From Candidatus Njordarchaeota archaeon (GTDB lineage: Archaea > Asgardarchaeota > Njordarchaeia > Njordarchaeales > Njordarchaeaceae), in the NCBI GenBank assembly GCA_029856055.1, contig JAHQWF010000025.1:1-32398 (forward strand): a stretch of 32,398 bases of DNA. Direction: 5' to 3'. Below the pieces are notes generated by a model. That model saw only the letters and a program-made list of their open reading frames with translations, did no database searches and had not been told where the DNA came from. Shown in pieces: positions 8,570 through 17,690 of the stretch (positions are counted from its first letter, which is position 1; each line of letters starts with the position of its first letter). The position numbers and the translations under genes are program-made.

Positions 8570-8570
8570 T

Positions 8571-9149
8571 TTGGGTAGGATACGGGACTGGTATGAGAGA
8601 ACTTTTCTTCCATTGGGAAGAATCCTAGCTAAAACTGGTGTGACACCGAATCAAATTACTTTTTTATCGGTTTTAATAGGGTTGCTACAGATATATTTCT
8701 TCTGGAAGAATGAGCTTATTATTGGCTTTCTATTTTTTATTCTCGCAGCTTTCATGGATGTCTTAGATGGCTCCTTAGCAAGAGCTACAAAGAGGGTAAG
8801 TAGATTCGGGCAACTACTAGATCACTTCTCAGATAGAGTTGTTGAATTCGAACTTATATTCGGGTTAATACTAGGGAAGTATATTCCTGGATGGCTAGGC
8901 ACGTTACTAATTTTCAGCATGATAATGCCGAGCTATGTGAGAGCTAGAGGTGAAGCTGTCTCAGGTATCTCTGGCCAAGGTGTTGGTTTCTTCGAAAGAA
9001 AAGAGAAGCTCGGGACTCTTATAGCTGGAATAATCTTGGAGTACTGGTTTAGTGGATGCATATTCTATGCGGCGATCATAGTATCCGTGTTTTCTTTGAT
9101 CACAGCCATTCAACGATTACTGTATTATAAAGGAAAAATAATAGAGTGA
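8571..9149 (+). CDS. CDP-alcohol phosphatidyltransferase (archaetidylinositol-phosphate-synthase-like)
   Basis: Full motif DVLDGSLARATKRVSRFGQLLDHFSD (DxxDGxxARx8Gx3Dx3D) and several hydrophobic helices. Confidence 0.9.
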   Translation: MGRIRDWYERTFLPLGRILAKTGVTPNQITFLSVLIGLLQIYFFWKNELIIGFLFFILAAFMDVLDGSLARATKRVSRFGQLLDHFSDRVVEFELIFGLILGKYIPGWLGTLLIFSMIMPSYVRARGEAVSGISGQGVGFFERKEKLGTLIAGIILEYWFSGCIFYAAIIVSVFSLITAIQRLLYYKGKIIE

Positions 9150-9153
9150 AAGC

Positions 9154-11565
9154 CTAAAGTATAATGCCTATTTTTGAATCACTTATATCTATAATTATGC
9201 CTTCCTTGGGTTCACCAAGAATTATTTTCTCACAATTATGCATTGCTTTGATATCCATAATAAATGGTTCAAGCGCCTCGGGTAAGTAAAGTTTCTTAAC
9301 AGGGGATTTAAGAGATAAATTCTTCGCCTTCTTCGCTTTCCATATAGCTGAGTTAACGCTTCGTAGTAATCCCGTTAACTCGAGTAACTCGGATTTCACT
9401 GCAAATGGTTCAGGGAAATGTTCAAGATGAATTGTCTTACCGTAGAGTTCCCGGTACAAGTAATCAGTAATAAAAGGTGTCACTGGCGCTAGCAACTTTA
9501 ACACAGTTTTTAACACTAGATGTAACGTCCACCAAGCTGCTTTCTGCTCTTTTTTAGAACCAATGGATCCGTATGCACGTGATTTAACTAATTCTATATA
9601 GTGATCAGCGAATATATCCCACACGAAATCCCTCACATAATTCACAGCAAAGAAATCTAGATCATCATAAAGTACTTTCACGCGATTAATTAAGTTACTT
9701 AATTCAGCTAGAATCCACTCATCACTGCTGCTTAACTCGATCTCGTCTCTTGAAGGCTCGGGGAACGATGAAATAAACCTAGCTATACTATAGAGTTTCT
9801 GAATAAATTTAGCGGCGCCCGCAATCCTATTCTCAGAAACCATTATATCTGCTCCCAACCTAGTCTCAGCAGCCCCCGCAAACCTCAAAGCATCAGCACC
9901 ATATTTCTTTACAAGTGGCTCAGGATAAATGATGTTACCAAGACTCTTACTCATTTTTCTACCATGCTCGTCCATCACTAATCCTGAAATCCAGACGTGC
10001 TTAAACGCGGGTTGCTTAGTAAGTTGATAAACACGAAGCAAAGTATAGTATAACCATGTTCTCACAATTTCTTTACCTTGAGGACGCAAACCAACCGGAA
10101 AAGCTCTCTTAAATAACTCTTCATCCCTAAGGTAACCAGAAATGAAAAGCGCTGAGATACTACTATCAAACCAAGTATCAAATGTACGCCACTCGCCTTT
10201 GAATTTTCTAGAACCACATACCGGACAGGCTTTGATAGGCGGGGGTTCGCGCCAAGGCTGATAATACTTACCAGGTTTAGGCAATATAACATGATCGTTC
10301 TCGCAATACCACAGAGGAACCTCGGTACCATAGTATCTCCTACGGGAAATGGGCCAATCAGATTTAACAGATTTAATCCAATTAATCAACATCTGCTTAT
10401 TATGAGCTGGATGAAACCTAATCATATCCGAGATCCTTAACACGTCCTCCAGGAAATCCAGCTGCTTAAGATAGTACTCTCGCATACTAATGAACTCAAT
10501 CCTAGTTTTACATCTCCAACAAATGGGAACCTTATGCTCTATTCTCTCAATCTTCTCAACGAGTCCTTGCTCCATCAAATTCTCTATAATCCTTTTGCGA
10601 GCCTCGGCAACAAGCAAGCCAGCGTATTTACCAGCTGCTTCTGTCATCCTAGCTTCAGTATTAATCGCCTTAACAGGCTTTAACCCAAGTTCACGGAACA
10701 ATCTAATATCCACCGTATCACCATAGGAACAAAGCATCATGGCGCCAGTACCAAACTCTGGATCCACCTCCTTATGGGGAATAATTGGTATCTCCTTATT
10801 GTAAGTTGGGACAATAGCTCTCTTACCATGCAGATGGGTGTATCTATCATCATCGGGATGAACTAGAATAGCGGCGCAAGCACAAAGTAATTCAGGCCGT
10901 GTAGTAGCAATAATTAAAGAGTCGCTTGAATTCTTGATCCCAAACCTAATGTACACTAAACTTGTTTCTTCTTCAGCATACTCAACCTCAGCATCAGCCA
11001 AAGTAGTATGACACCGGGGACACCAGTTATTAGGACGCTCATCCTCATAAATAAGCCCACGCTTCCACAACTCAATAAAAGTAGCTTGAGTCAAACTCCT
11101 ATACTTGGGGGAATCAGTACGATAAATCTCATCAGGTGAAAGAGAATTCATTGAAAAACCAAGCCGTCTACTAATAGTCAAGATATCATTCTCATATTTA
11201 TCCAACAACTCCCTACACAATTCAAGAAACTTATCTCTAGGAGTCTCAGTCATCCTAATCCCATGAATCTTCTCCACCTGAACCTCAACAGGCAAACCAT
11301 TCCTATCAATCCCCATAGGGAACAAAACCTCGAAACCCTTCATTCTCATCAAACGAGCAATGCTATCTATGGCCGCATAATGATACGCAAAACCCATATG
11401 AGGCGTCCCAGAAGCGTACGGGGGAGGCGTATCGATGGAGAATACGGGTTTTGGTGAGTTTTTGTTGAATCCATATATGCCCTCTTCTTCCCACTTCTTT
11501 ATGAGTTCTTCTTCTTTTTTTATGTCCCATTTTTTTTCCTTGAGCTTTGGTTTGTATTGCGACAA
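9154..11565 (-). CDS. valS: Valyl-tRNA synthetase
   Basis: Class I aaRS: HxGH-like 'PPPYASGTPHMGFAYHY', 'GIDRNGLPVEVQVEK', KMSKS 'GRKMSKSLGN', zinc-type 'CPVCGSRKFKGEWRTFDTWFDSS'; crenarchaeal ValRS-like. TTG start with GGAGGGG SD 8 nt upstream. Confidence 0.9.
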   Translation of the reverse strand: MSQYKPKLKEKKWDIKKEEELIKKWEEEGIYGFNKNSPKPVFSIDTPPPYASGTPHMGFAYHYAAIDSIARLMRMKGFEVLFPMGIDRNGLPVEVQVEKIHGIRMTETPRDKFLELCRELLDKYENDILTISRRLGFSMNSLSPDEIYRTDSPKYRSLTQATFIELWKRGLIYEDERPNNWCPRCHTTLADAEVEYAEEETSLVYIRFGIKNSSDSLIIATTRPELLCACAAILVHPDDDRYTHLHGKRAIVPTYNKEIPIIPHKEVDPEFGTGAMMLCSYGDTVDIRLFRELGLKPVKAINTEARMTEAAGKYAGLLVAEARKRIIENLMEQGLVEKIERIEHKVPICWRCKTRIEFISMREYYLKQLDFLEDVLRISDMIRFHPAHNKQMLINWIKSVKSDWPISRRRYYGTEVPLWYCENDHVILPKPGKYYQPWREPPPIKACPVCGSRKFKGEWRTFDTWFDSSISALFISGYLRDEELFKRAFPVGLRPQGKEIVRTWLYYTLLRVYQLTKQPAFKHVWISGLVMDEHGRKMSKSLGNIIYPEPLVKKYGADALRFAGAAETRLGADIMVSENRIAGAAKFIQKLYSIARFISSFPEPSRDEIELSSSDEWILAELSNLINRVKVLYDDLDFFAVNYVRDFVWDIFADHYIELVKSRAYGSIGSKKEQKAAWWTLHLVLKTVLKLLAPVTPFITDYLYRELYGKTIHLEHFPEPFAVKSELLELTGLLRSVNSAIWKAKKAKNLSLKSPVKKLYLPEALEPFIMDIKAMHNCEKIILGEPKEGIIIDISDSKIGIIL

Positions 11566-11953
11566 TAAGGCATCCCCTCCCTGTCTGTTTTGGTTGTGTT
11601 TTGTCTATGTAGTGTTTTAGTTTTCTTTTTTAATATATTTTTTTCTAAAAGGGAAGAAAATTCGCTAAGATTGACTCTGATTTTACTGTTACTTGTTTTT
11701 AAGTTAATAAACTGAGTATGGTCTCGCATCAGTATTTGAGATATTGAGGAGTGTTATAGATCAATTTCTTCTGTAAGAATTTCTTGATTAAAGTTATGTA
11801 ATCTAATTTTCTTAGGATTTGATGATTGGGTTTGGGTTTCTAATTGTTTATTTTTTATTGATACTAAAAATTGATATCTAGAATATTGAGTGTAAATTTT
11901 TATCATTCCTCTATTATTTTATTTAGTGTATCCAACTTTTAAGGTGTAATTAA

Positions 11954-12628
11954 ATGCTTACGCAGATAAAGAAGAAGGCTTTAACCGAGATGGTGGCTAA
12001 AGATTTATTGGAGAAATATGGCGTTAATTTCCCTAAGAGAGCTATCGCTAAGAAGCGTGAGGAGGTTGCTGAGAAAGCTAAACAAGTGGGGTTCCCATTA
12101 GTAATGAAAATACTTTCTCCCGATATAATACATAAAACGGATGTTGGGGGAGTAGTGCTGGATATAAAGAGTGAGGAAGAGGCTCTTAAGGCGTGGGGCG
12201 AGATCATGAGTAATGTTAAGAAGAAAGCGCCTAAAGCGAGGATTGAGGGTGTTTTATTGGAAGAAATGGTTTCGGGAGGTTATGAAGTGATAATTGGTGG
12301 TTTACGTGATCCAGTTTTTGGACCAGTCGTGATGTTTGGGGGTTTAGGAGGGATCTATGTAGAGCTTTTTGAGGATGTTTCATTCAGATTAGCACCAATC
12401 GATGAATTGGAGGCTGAAGAAATGCTTAAGGAGACCAAGGGTTATAAGATTCTCACCGGTTATAGGGGTATGCCTAAGGGGGATATAGAAGGGTTAAAGA
12501 AGTTGCTTGTTACTGTGTCTAAAATTATGGCTGAGCGGGAGGATATTCTTGAGTTGGATCTCAACCCAGTTAGAGTTTTTCCAGATAGGGTAGTCGTACT
12601 GGACGCTAAGATAATAGTTCGTGGGTGA
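11954..12628 (+). CDS. acdB: ADP-forming acetyl/acyl-CoA synthetase beta subunit (ATP-grasp)
   Basis: 'GFPLVMKILSPDIIHKTDVGGVVLDIKSEEEAL', 'EEMVSGGYEVIIGGLRDPVFGPVVMFGGLGGIYVELFEDVSFRLAPID', 'ELDLNPVRVFPDRVVVLDAKI'. Confidence 0.9.
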   Translation: MLTQIKKKALTEMVAKDLLEKYGVNFPKRAIAKKREEVAEKAKQVGFPLVMKILSPDIIHKTDVGGVVLDIKSEEEALKAWGEIMSNVKKKAPKARIEGVLLEEMVSGGYEVIIGGLRDPVFGPVVMFGGLGGIYVELFEDVSFRLAPIDELEAEEMLKETKGYKILTGYRGMPKGDIEGLKKLLVTVSKIMAEREDILELDLNPVRVFPDRVVVLDAKIIVRG

Positions 12629-12634
12629 ATTATA

Positions 12635-12886
12635 CTGGCTGATAATTCGATTGATAGATTAATTATTTTTATTCTAATATTATTTGCATGGGTTTTATTG
12701 GCTCTTGCTATTCCTTATGCGGCTTCACTAGCGTTAAAATATGTGTTGCGTACGATTAATCCTATTATAAGTAGCTTTATTTTGTTAGCTTTCTTAATTG
12801 TATTTGTGGTTACTTTATATCTATGGTTTTATATGGCTAGAAAATATGTGGAGTATAGAGTGAGAAGATTAAGGAGTGTTGAGTGA
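12635..12886 (+). CDS. Small two-helix membrane protein; probable non-canonical start (CTG 12635) upstream of the predicted TTG 12698
   Basis: Frame is open from the previous stop; SD GGTGA (12624-12628) is 6 nt upstream of CTG 12635. The extended protein has a complete first hydrophobic helix. Confidence 0.45.
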   Translation: MADNSIDRLIIFILILFAWVLLALAIPYAASLALKYVLRTINPIISSFILLAFLIVFVVTLYLWFYMARKYVEYRVRRLRSVE

Positions 12887-13269
12887 GTGTTATGTTTAGT
12901 ACTGGTTTCTTGGCTTACTTGAATTATCTTGTCTTGTTCTTTATTTTCCTCGTTATATATGGGTTAATGGCCTCCCTGTTTTATTATTCTCGGAGGCTGG
13001 ATTTTGAGTCTATAAAAGTTATTTCCGTGTTATCTGTTGTTTTTGTTTTAATAAAGATTGTTCTTGATTATGCTAATGTGTTTATTAGAGTGTTTTTTGA
13101 TTTATCACCGTTGATTTATCTCATTGATGCGTTTTGCTTGATCTTACTATCTCATTATCTAGATGTACCGCAAAGGTATTTACGTAGGATATCATGCATT
13201 TTTGTGTCAGTTATCTTGGCTGTGATTTTATATGACTTAACTTTTCTTCTCTTAGCTAGTTTAGTATAG
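12883..13269 (+). CDS. Small polytopic membrane protein (128 aa), unknown function
   Basis: GTG start overlaps the previous stop (GTGA); several hydrophobic helices. Confidence 0.6.
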   Translation: MSVMFSTGFLAYLNYLVLFFIFLVIYGLMASLFYYSRRLDFESIKVISVLSVVFVLIKIVLDYANVFIRVFFDLSPLIYLIDAFCLILLSHYLDVPQRYLRRISCIFVSVILAVILYDLTFLLLASLV

Positions 13270-13283
13270 TGTAGTGAGCGGAG

Positions 13284-14402
13284 ATGAGAGTAATTCTTGA
13301 TGGTAAAGAATTAGATATTAGGGCTATTTGGTTAGAGGATAGGGATAGAGGAATAGTTAAGATGATTGATCAGAGGGTTCTTCCTTGGAAACTAGATTTT
13401 TTTGTGAGTAGATCTAGCGAAGATACCGCTATGGCGATTGAGAGGATGATTGTCAGAGGTGCGCCTACCATAGGGGTAACGGGGGCTTATGGAGTATACC
13501 AAGCTGTTCTTGAAAGTATTAATGAGAGAGAATTCATTGAGGTTCTTGAGGGAAAAGTTAAGAGGATTCAGCAAACTAGGCCGACGGCAGTTAACTTATT
13601 CAATGTGACTGAAAAGATGTTTCTTGAGATTAAGAAGCGTTACGAGGGGGGCTATTCTAGCAGGGAGATTATTGAGGTCGCTTATGACCTAGCTGAAAGG
13701 ATTGCTGACAAGGAAGTTGAGGCAAACAGAAAAATTGGTGAATATGGTGAGAAATTAATTAGGGATGGATCATCTATTCTAACGCATTGTAATGCTGGGG
13801 CATTAGCAGCTGTTGACATAGGTACAGCACTAGCACCGATAAGAACCGCGTATAAGAAAGGGAAAAAATTGGTTGTCTATGTAGATGAAACTAGACCTTG
13901 GTTACAGGGCGCTAGATTAACAGCATGGGAACTAGAGATGGAGGGGATACCTTACTATTTGATTTCTGATAATGCTGCGGGTTACTATATGTGGCGAGGG
14001 GAAATAGATCTTGTGATTGTGGGGGCGGATAGAATAACAAGGGGTGGAGACATTGCTAATAAGATAGGTACCTATAAACTTGCAGTAGTAGCTAATGAAA
14101 ATGGAATTCCTTTCTATGTTGCTGCTCCACTATCTACTTTCGATATGAGGATACAAGCAGGTAGTGAAATCCCCATCGAGGAAAGAAGTAGCGATGAGAT
14201 ACTTTATGTCAGAGGATATGATGATGATTTAATGGAAGTAAGGAGAGTGCTTGTTAGCTTGAAGGAGGCGAAAGTAAGAAATCCTGTTTTTGATATTACG
14301 CCGAGCAAATATGTCACAGGGATAATCACAGAGTTTGGCGTTCTAAAAAGTGAGAGGGATATTGAAGAAGCATTATCTAGATACAGGATTGATCATGATT
14401 GA
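13284..14402 (+). CDS. mtnA: S-methyl-5-thioribose-1-phosphate isomerase / aIF2B-like family
   Basis: 'MIVRGAPTIGVTGAYGVYQA', 'LTHCNAGALAAVDIGTALAPIRTAY', 'VDETRPWLQGARLTAWEL', 'VIVGADRITRGGDIANKIGTYKLA'. Confidence 0.93.
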   Translation: MRVILDGKELDIRAIWLEDRDRGIVKMIDQRVLPWKLDFFVSRSSEDTAMAIERMIVRGAPTIGVTGAYGVYQAVLESINEREFIEVLEGKVKRIQQTRPTAVNLFNVTEKMFLEIKKRYEGGYSSREIIEVAYDLAERIADKEVEANRKIGEYGEKLIRDGSSILTHCNAGALAAVDIGTALAPIRTAYKKGKKLVVYVDETRPWLQGARLTAWELEMEGIPYYLISDNAAGYYMWRGEIDLVIVGADRITRGGDIANKIGTYKLAVVANENGIPFYVAAPLSTFDMRIQAGSEIPIEERSSDEILYVRGYDDDLMEVRRVLVSLKEAKVRNPVFDITPSKYVTGIITEFGVLKSERDIEEALSRYRIDHD

Positions 14403-14415
14403 TTTAGATATCATG
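14394..14415. terminator. Inverted repeat spanning convergent stops of mtnA and rsmA
   Basis: CATGAT (14394-14399) / ATCATG (14410-14415), 10-nt loop containing the mtnA stop. Confidence 0.25.
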
Positions 14416-15283
14416 TCATAGCAATTAGGTTTTGTTCCAACAAGAATGAAGCTATTTCTTCTATTTCTTCAACCGTTATTTCTCTTATGCGCTTATGCAT
14501 GTTTATTTTTCTTTCTAGCTTAGCTAGTAAATCTCTCCAATCCCTAACTTTCTCTTTAATAAATTGTTTAAGGATTGATCTAATTTTTTTATTTGTGGAT
14601 GCCGAGAACAAGATGCTTGTTGTTTTCTCGAATACCTCAAAGCGGACTTTATGTTGTTTTCTATCAGGCCAAATTTTGATCATCATTGAATCGACATCGG
14701 GTGTAGGAAAGAAATATTTGCGGGGAATAAACTCTATTATTTTCCCTTTTGCGAAATATTTGAATGCAGCGGAAATTCTACCCCAGTTTTTAGAACCAGG
14801 GTTTGACAGTAATTTCTTAACGTAATCTTGCTGGAGTATTAATATCGCGTGCCTGAAGTTTTCTCTGATGAATGATTCCTTAAGCATTTTTATAATTAAT
14901 TGAGATATGATGTTGTACGGGGGATTAGAAACAATAACATTTACGTCTTGGGGGAACTCGTACTTAAGCACATCGCACTGGATTATTTCGATCTTGCTGA
15001 GTAATTCACTGTTGCGGAGCCTCCATCTCATAGCGGAGACAAGTTTTTCATCTATCTCAATGGCATATACTTTTCTAGCGATTTTAGCTAGCTCTTCGGT
15101 TAAGTAACCTAATCCCGCCCCGATATCGAGCGCGACATCGTCCGCCTTAAGATCAGCTACTTTCACTTCTAAGTCAATTATTCTTTCTGAAATTATGAAG
15201 TGCTGACCCATCTCTGGTCTTAGAATTATACCAAAAGCGGAACAAATGTGCTCTATTTCTAGTCTTAGATTCAAGTAAATCAC
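14411..15283 (-). CDS. rsmA: 16S rRNA (adenine-N6,N6)-dimethyltransferase
   Basis: 'MGQHFIISERIIDLEVKVADLKADDVALDIGAGLGYLTEELAK', 'VIVSNPPYNIISQLIIKML', 'FFPTPDVDSMMIKI'. Confidence 0.93.
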   Translation of the reverse strand: MIYLNLRLEIEHICSAFGIILRPEMGQHFIISERIIDLEVKVADLKADDVALDIGAGLGYLTEELAKIARKVYAIEIDEKLVSAMRWRLRNSELLSKIEIIQCDVLKYEFPQDVNVIVSNPPYNIISQLIIKMLKESFIRENFRHAILILQQDYVKKLLSNPGSKNWGRISAAFKYFAKGKIIEFIPRKYFFPTPDVDSMMIKIWPDRKQHKVRFEVFEKTTSILFSASTNKKIRSILKQFIKEKVRDWRDLLAKLERKINMHKRIREITVEEIEEIASFLLEQNLIAMT

Positions 15284-15296
15284 TTTTTAGTAAATA

Positions 15297-15354
15297 TCAG
15301 TATTTTTTTCAATTTTCTTCATCGGTTGGACTCAGATGGTGGCGATCTCCTCAT
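15297..15354 (-). ncRNA. Candidate C/D-box-like sRNA in the rsmA leader region
   Basis: Minus-strand order ATGAGGA (C, one mismatch) - GATCGCCACCAT - CTGA (D') - GTCCAAC - CGATGA (C') - 18 nt AU-rich - CTGA (D). Confidence 0.35.
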
Positions 15355-15539
15355 TTAAACTAATAAATATATTCGTGCAAACTCAAATATTATGGTTTTC
15401 CTTACTTTTGATTGAGACAGGGTCCAGATATATTTTATCCATAGAGTCTTATTTATTGTATATGTAAAATCTTTACTTTTCTAAAATTGTTATAATTTAA
15501 TCGAATGTTCATTCTAAAAAATATGGCTTAAGGTAGATA

Positions 15540-16124
15540 ATGATGCCTAAAAAAGACTTTGTTGAGATAAGAATGCATGGCCGGGGCGGTCAAGGAGCTT
15601 GGACCGCCAGTATAATTCTAGCTCAAGCTGCTTTAGTTGAAGGTAAATATTCACAGTCTTTCCCAGAATTTGGTCCAGAACGATCTGGAGCCCCCGTTAC
15701 AGCATACGCGAGAATAGGTCCATCACCGATCGATATTCACGCGGGGATAACCAACCCAGATTATGTTATAGTAATAGATCCCACGTTAGTACATATGGCT
15801 ACTGTAGGTGTGAAAGAGAATGGTAAGATAATAGCAGCAAGCGCTAAGTCACCAGAGGAACTAAGAAGAGCGCTAAATCTCAGTGACAGCATAGAGTTAT
15901 GGGTTGTAGATGGAGTTAGGATAGCTATAGAGACTATAGGTATAGCCATAGCAAACACAGCAATGCTAGGAGCGTTTGTGAGAGCTACAGATGGGAAAGT
16001 AGTTTCCTTAGATGCATTAATAAAGGCAACAAGGAATGTTCTTGGACCCAGATTATCGGAGGAAGCTGTTAATAAGAATATTCAAGCTATTAAGCGTGCC
16101 TATGAGGAGGTGAAAAAAGGATGA
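15540..16124 (+). CDS. porG: Pyruvate/2-oxoacid:ferredoxin oxidoreductase gamma subunit
   Basis: 'EIRMHGRGGQGAWTASIILAQAALVEGKYSQSFPEFGPERSGAPVTAYARI'. Confidence 0.93.
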   Translation: MMPKKDFVEIRMHGRGGQGAWTASIILAQAALVEGKYSQSFPEFGPERSGAPVTAYARIGPSPIDIHAGITNPDYVIVIDPTLVHMATVGVKENGKIIAASAKSPEELRRALNLSDSIELWVVDGVRIAIETIGIAIANTAMLGAFVRATDGKVVSLDALIKATRNVLGPRLSEEAVNKNIQAIKRAYEEVKKG

Positions 16125-16420
16125 GTGATAAAAAGCCTGGATGGAAGGAAATACCGATAGCTGGTGTGCCGTTTTTATCGAGTCTAGAGTATAAGACGGG
16201 AGACTGGAGAGTTTTCAAGCCAGTTATAGATGATAACAAGTGCATTAGATGCTTGTTATGCAATATCTACTGTCCAGATATGGCTATTAAGGTCGGATGG
16301 GATGAGACTGGAAATAAGGCCTTAGGGGTATTCGTTGACTACGATTACTGTAAGGGATGCGGTATTTGTGCAGACATTTGTCCAGTTAAGGCTATAGAAA
16401 TGGTTAAGGAGGAGAGGTGA
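16121..16420 (+). CDS. porD: 2-oxoacid:ferredoxin oxidoreductase delta subunit (2x[4Fe-4S] ferredoxin)
   Basis: Two cluster motifs CIRCLLCNIYCP and CKGCGICADICP; overlaps porG and porA. Confidence 0.93.
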   Translation: MSDKKPGWKEIPIAGVPFLSSLEYKTGDWRVFKPVIDDNKCIRCLLCNIYCPDMAIKVGWDETGNKALGVFVDYDYCKGCGICADICPVKAIEMVKEER

Positions 16421-17676
16421 GGAAAGTGTTGAGAGAGGAAATTGTTGAGCAGGAAGAGAGATTATTGAATGGTGATGAAGCTGTGGCTTGGGCCGCATAC
16501 CATGTAGAACCAGATGTAGTAGCTGCGTACCCGATTACTCCGCAGACGATCATCGTAGAGAGGTTCAGTGAATTCGTGGCCGATGGACTGGTTAGAACAG
16601 AGTTCGTTAGCGTGGAGTCAGAGCACTCAGCTATGAGCGCTTGTGTTGGAGCGGCGGCTGCAGGCGGTAGGGCATTTACTGCTACTGCTGCGAATGGTCT
16701 TCAATTGATGAATGAGATATTGTACATTGCTTCTAGTCTCCGTTTACCTATAGTAATGGCTATAGCTAATCGAGCTGTTAGTGGCCCAATTAACATTCAC
16801 TGTGATCATACGGATGCTATGAATGTTAGGGATGCAGGTTGGGTGATGTTATTCTGTGAAGACGCTCAAGAGGTCTATGACACTATTATTCAAGCTTTCA
16901 AGATAGCTGAGAACCCCAAAGTACTATTGCCAGTAATGGTTAATTTCGATGGGTTCCTTATAAGCCATACAGCTCAGAAAGTCAAAGTCTTTAAAGATCC
17001 CAGTGTTGTGAGAGAGAAATTCTTGGGTGGACCTAGAAAACCTGTTAAGATAAAGCTAATGGGTAAAGAGGTGGAGCTATCATTAAACCCGAAGAATCCA
17101 GTACCAGTTACTTTCGGCCCGCTCGACTTGTACGATTATTACTATGAACATAAAATGCAACAATTAGTAGCTATTCAAAATGCTTATGATGTTGTTAAAG
17201 AGGTTCACGAGGAATACGCTAAACTAAGCGGTAGGAGATATGGCAACGGTGTAATTGTGCCTTATAAGCTTGATGATGCGGAGATCGCTGTAGTCGCAAT
17301 GGGCAGTGCACCAGGAACAATGAGGTATGTCATAGACGAGATGAGGGAAGAGGGAATTAAAATAGGATTGCTAAGAGTCAGGCTATTCAGGCCTTTCCCA
17401 TATAAAGATATCATTGAAGCGTTGAGAAACGTGAAAGTGGTAGGTGTATTCGATAGAGCTCAGAACCAAGGTATGATGGGTGGGCCATTATTCCTCGAGA
17501 CAAGGGCAGCGTTATATGAGTTAGAATCAAGACCGGAAGTTGTAAACTACATATTTGGACTAGGTGGAAGAGATGCGCCGCCAGAAATGTTTAGAGAAGC
17601 ATTTGATGAGCTAGTAGGTATCTATAGGGGAACTATCAGCCCGTTTATAAGAAAGTATATTGGTGTACGTGAATAG
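16417..17676 (+). CDS. porA: 2-oxoacid:ferredoxin oxidoreductase alpha subunit
   Basis: 'GDEAVAWAAYHVEPDVVAAYPITPQTIIVERFSEFV', 'SEHSAMSACVGAAAAGGRAFTATAANGLQLMNEILYIASSLRLPIVMAIANR'. GTG start with SD AAGGAGG. Confidence 0.93.
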   Translation: MRKVLREEIVEQEERLLNGDEAVAWAAYHVEPDVVAAYPITPQTIIVERFSEFVADGLVRTEFVSVESEHSAMSACVGAAAAGGRAFTATAANGLQLMNEILYIASSLRLPIVMAIANRAVSGPINIHCDHTDAMNVRDAGWVMLFCEDAQEVYDTIIQAFKIAENPKVLLPVMVNFDGFLISHTAQKVKVFKDPSVVREKFLGGPRKPVKIKLMGKEVELSLNPKNPVPVTFGPLDLYDYYYEHKMQQLVAIQNAYDVVKEVHEEYAKLSGRRYGNGVIVPYKLDDAEIAVVAMGSAPGTMRYVIDEMREEGIKIGLLRVRLFRPFPYKDIIEALRNVKVVGVFDRAQNQGMMGGPLFLETRAALYELESRPEVVNYIFGLGGRDAPPEMFREAFDELVGIYRGTISPFIRKYIGVRE

Positions 17677-17690
17677 GAGGTGAGTATGAA

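Noticed and set aside
11570-11729. ATG mini-ORF (MPYCRNTNQSSRKKNGT) overlapping the valS start in another frame, as a possible regulatory uORF
   Set aside because: The GGAGGGG motif abuts its ATG but is ideally spaced (8 nt) for the valS TTG, so it is best read as the valS SD.
11817-11890. Possible C/D-box RNA (TTGATGA ... CTAA ... )
   Set aside because: No convincing D or D' CTGA box and an AU-rich guide; not supported.
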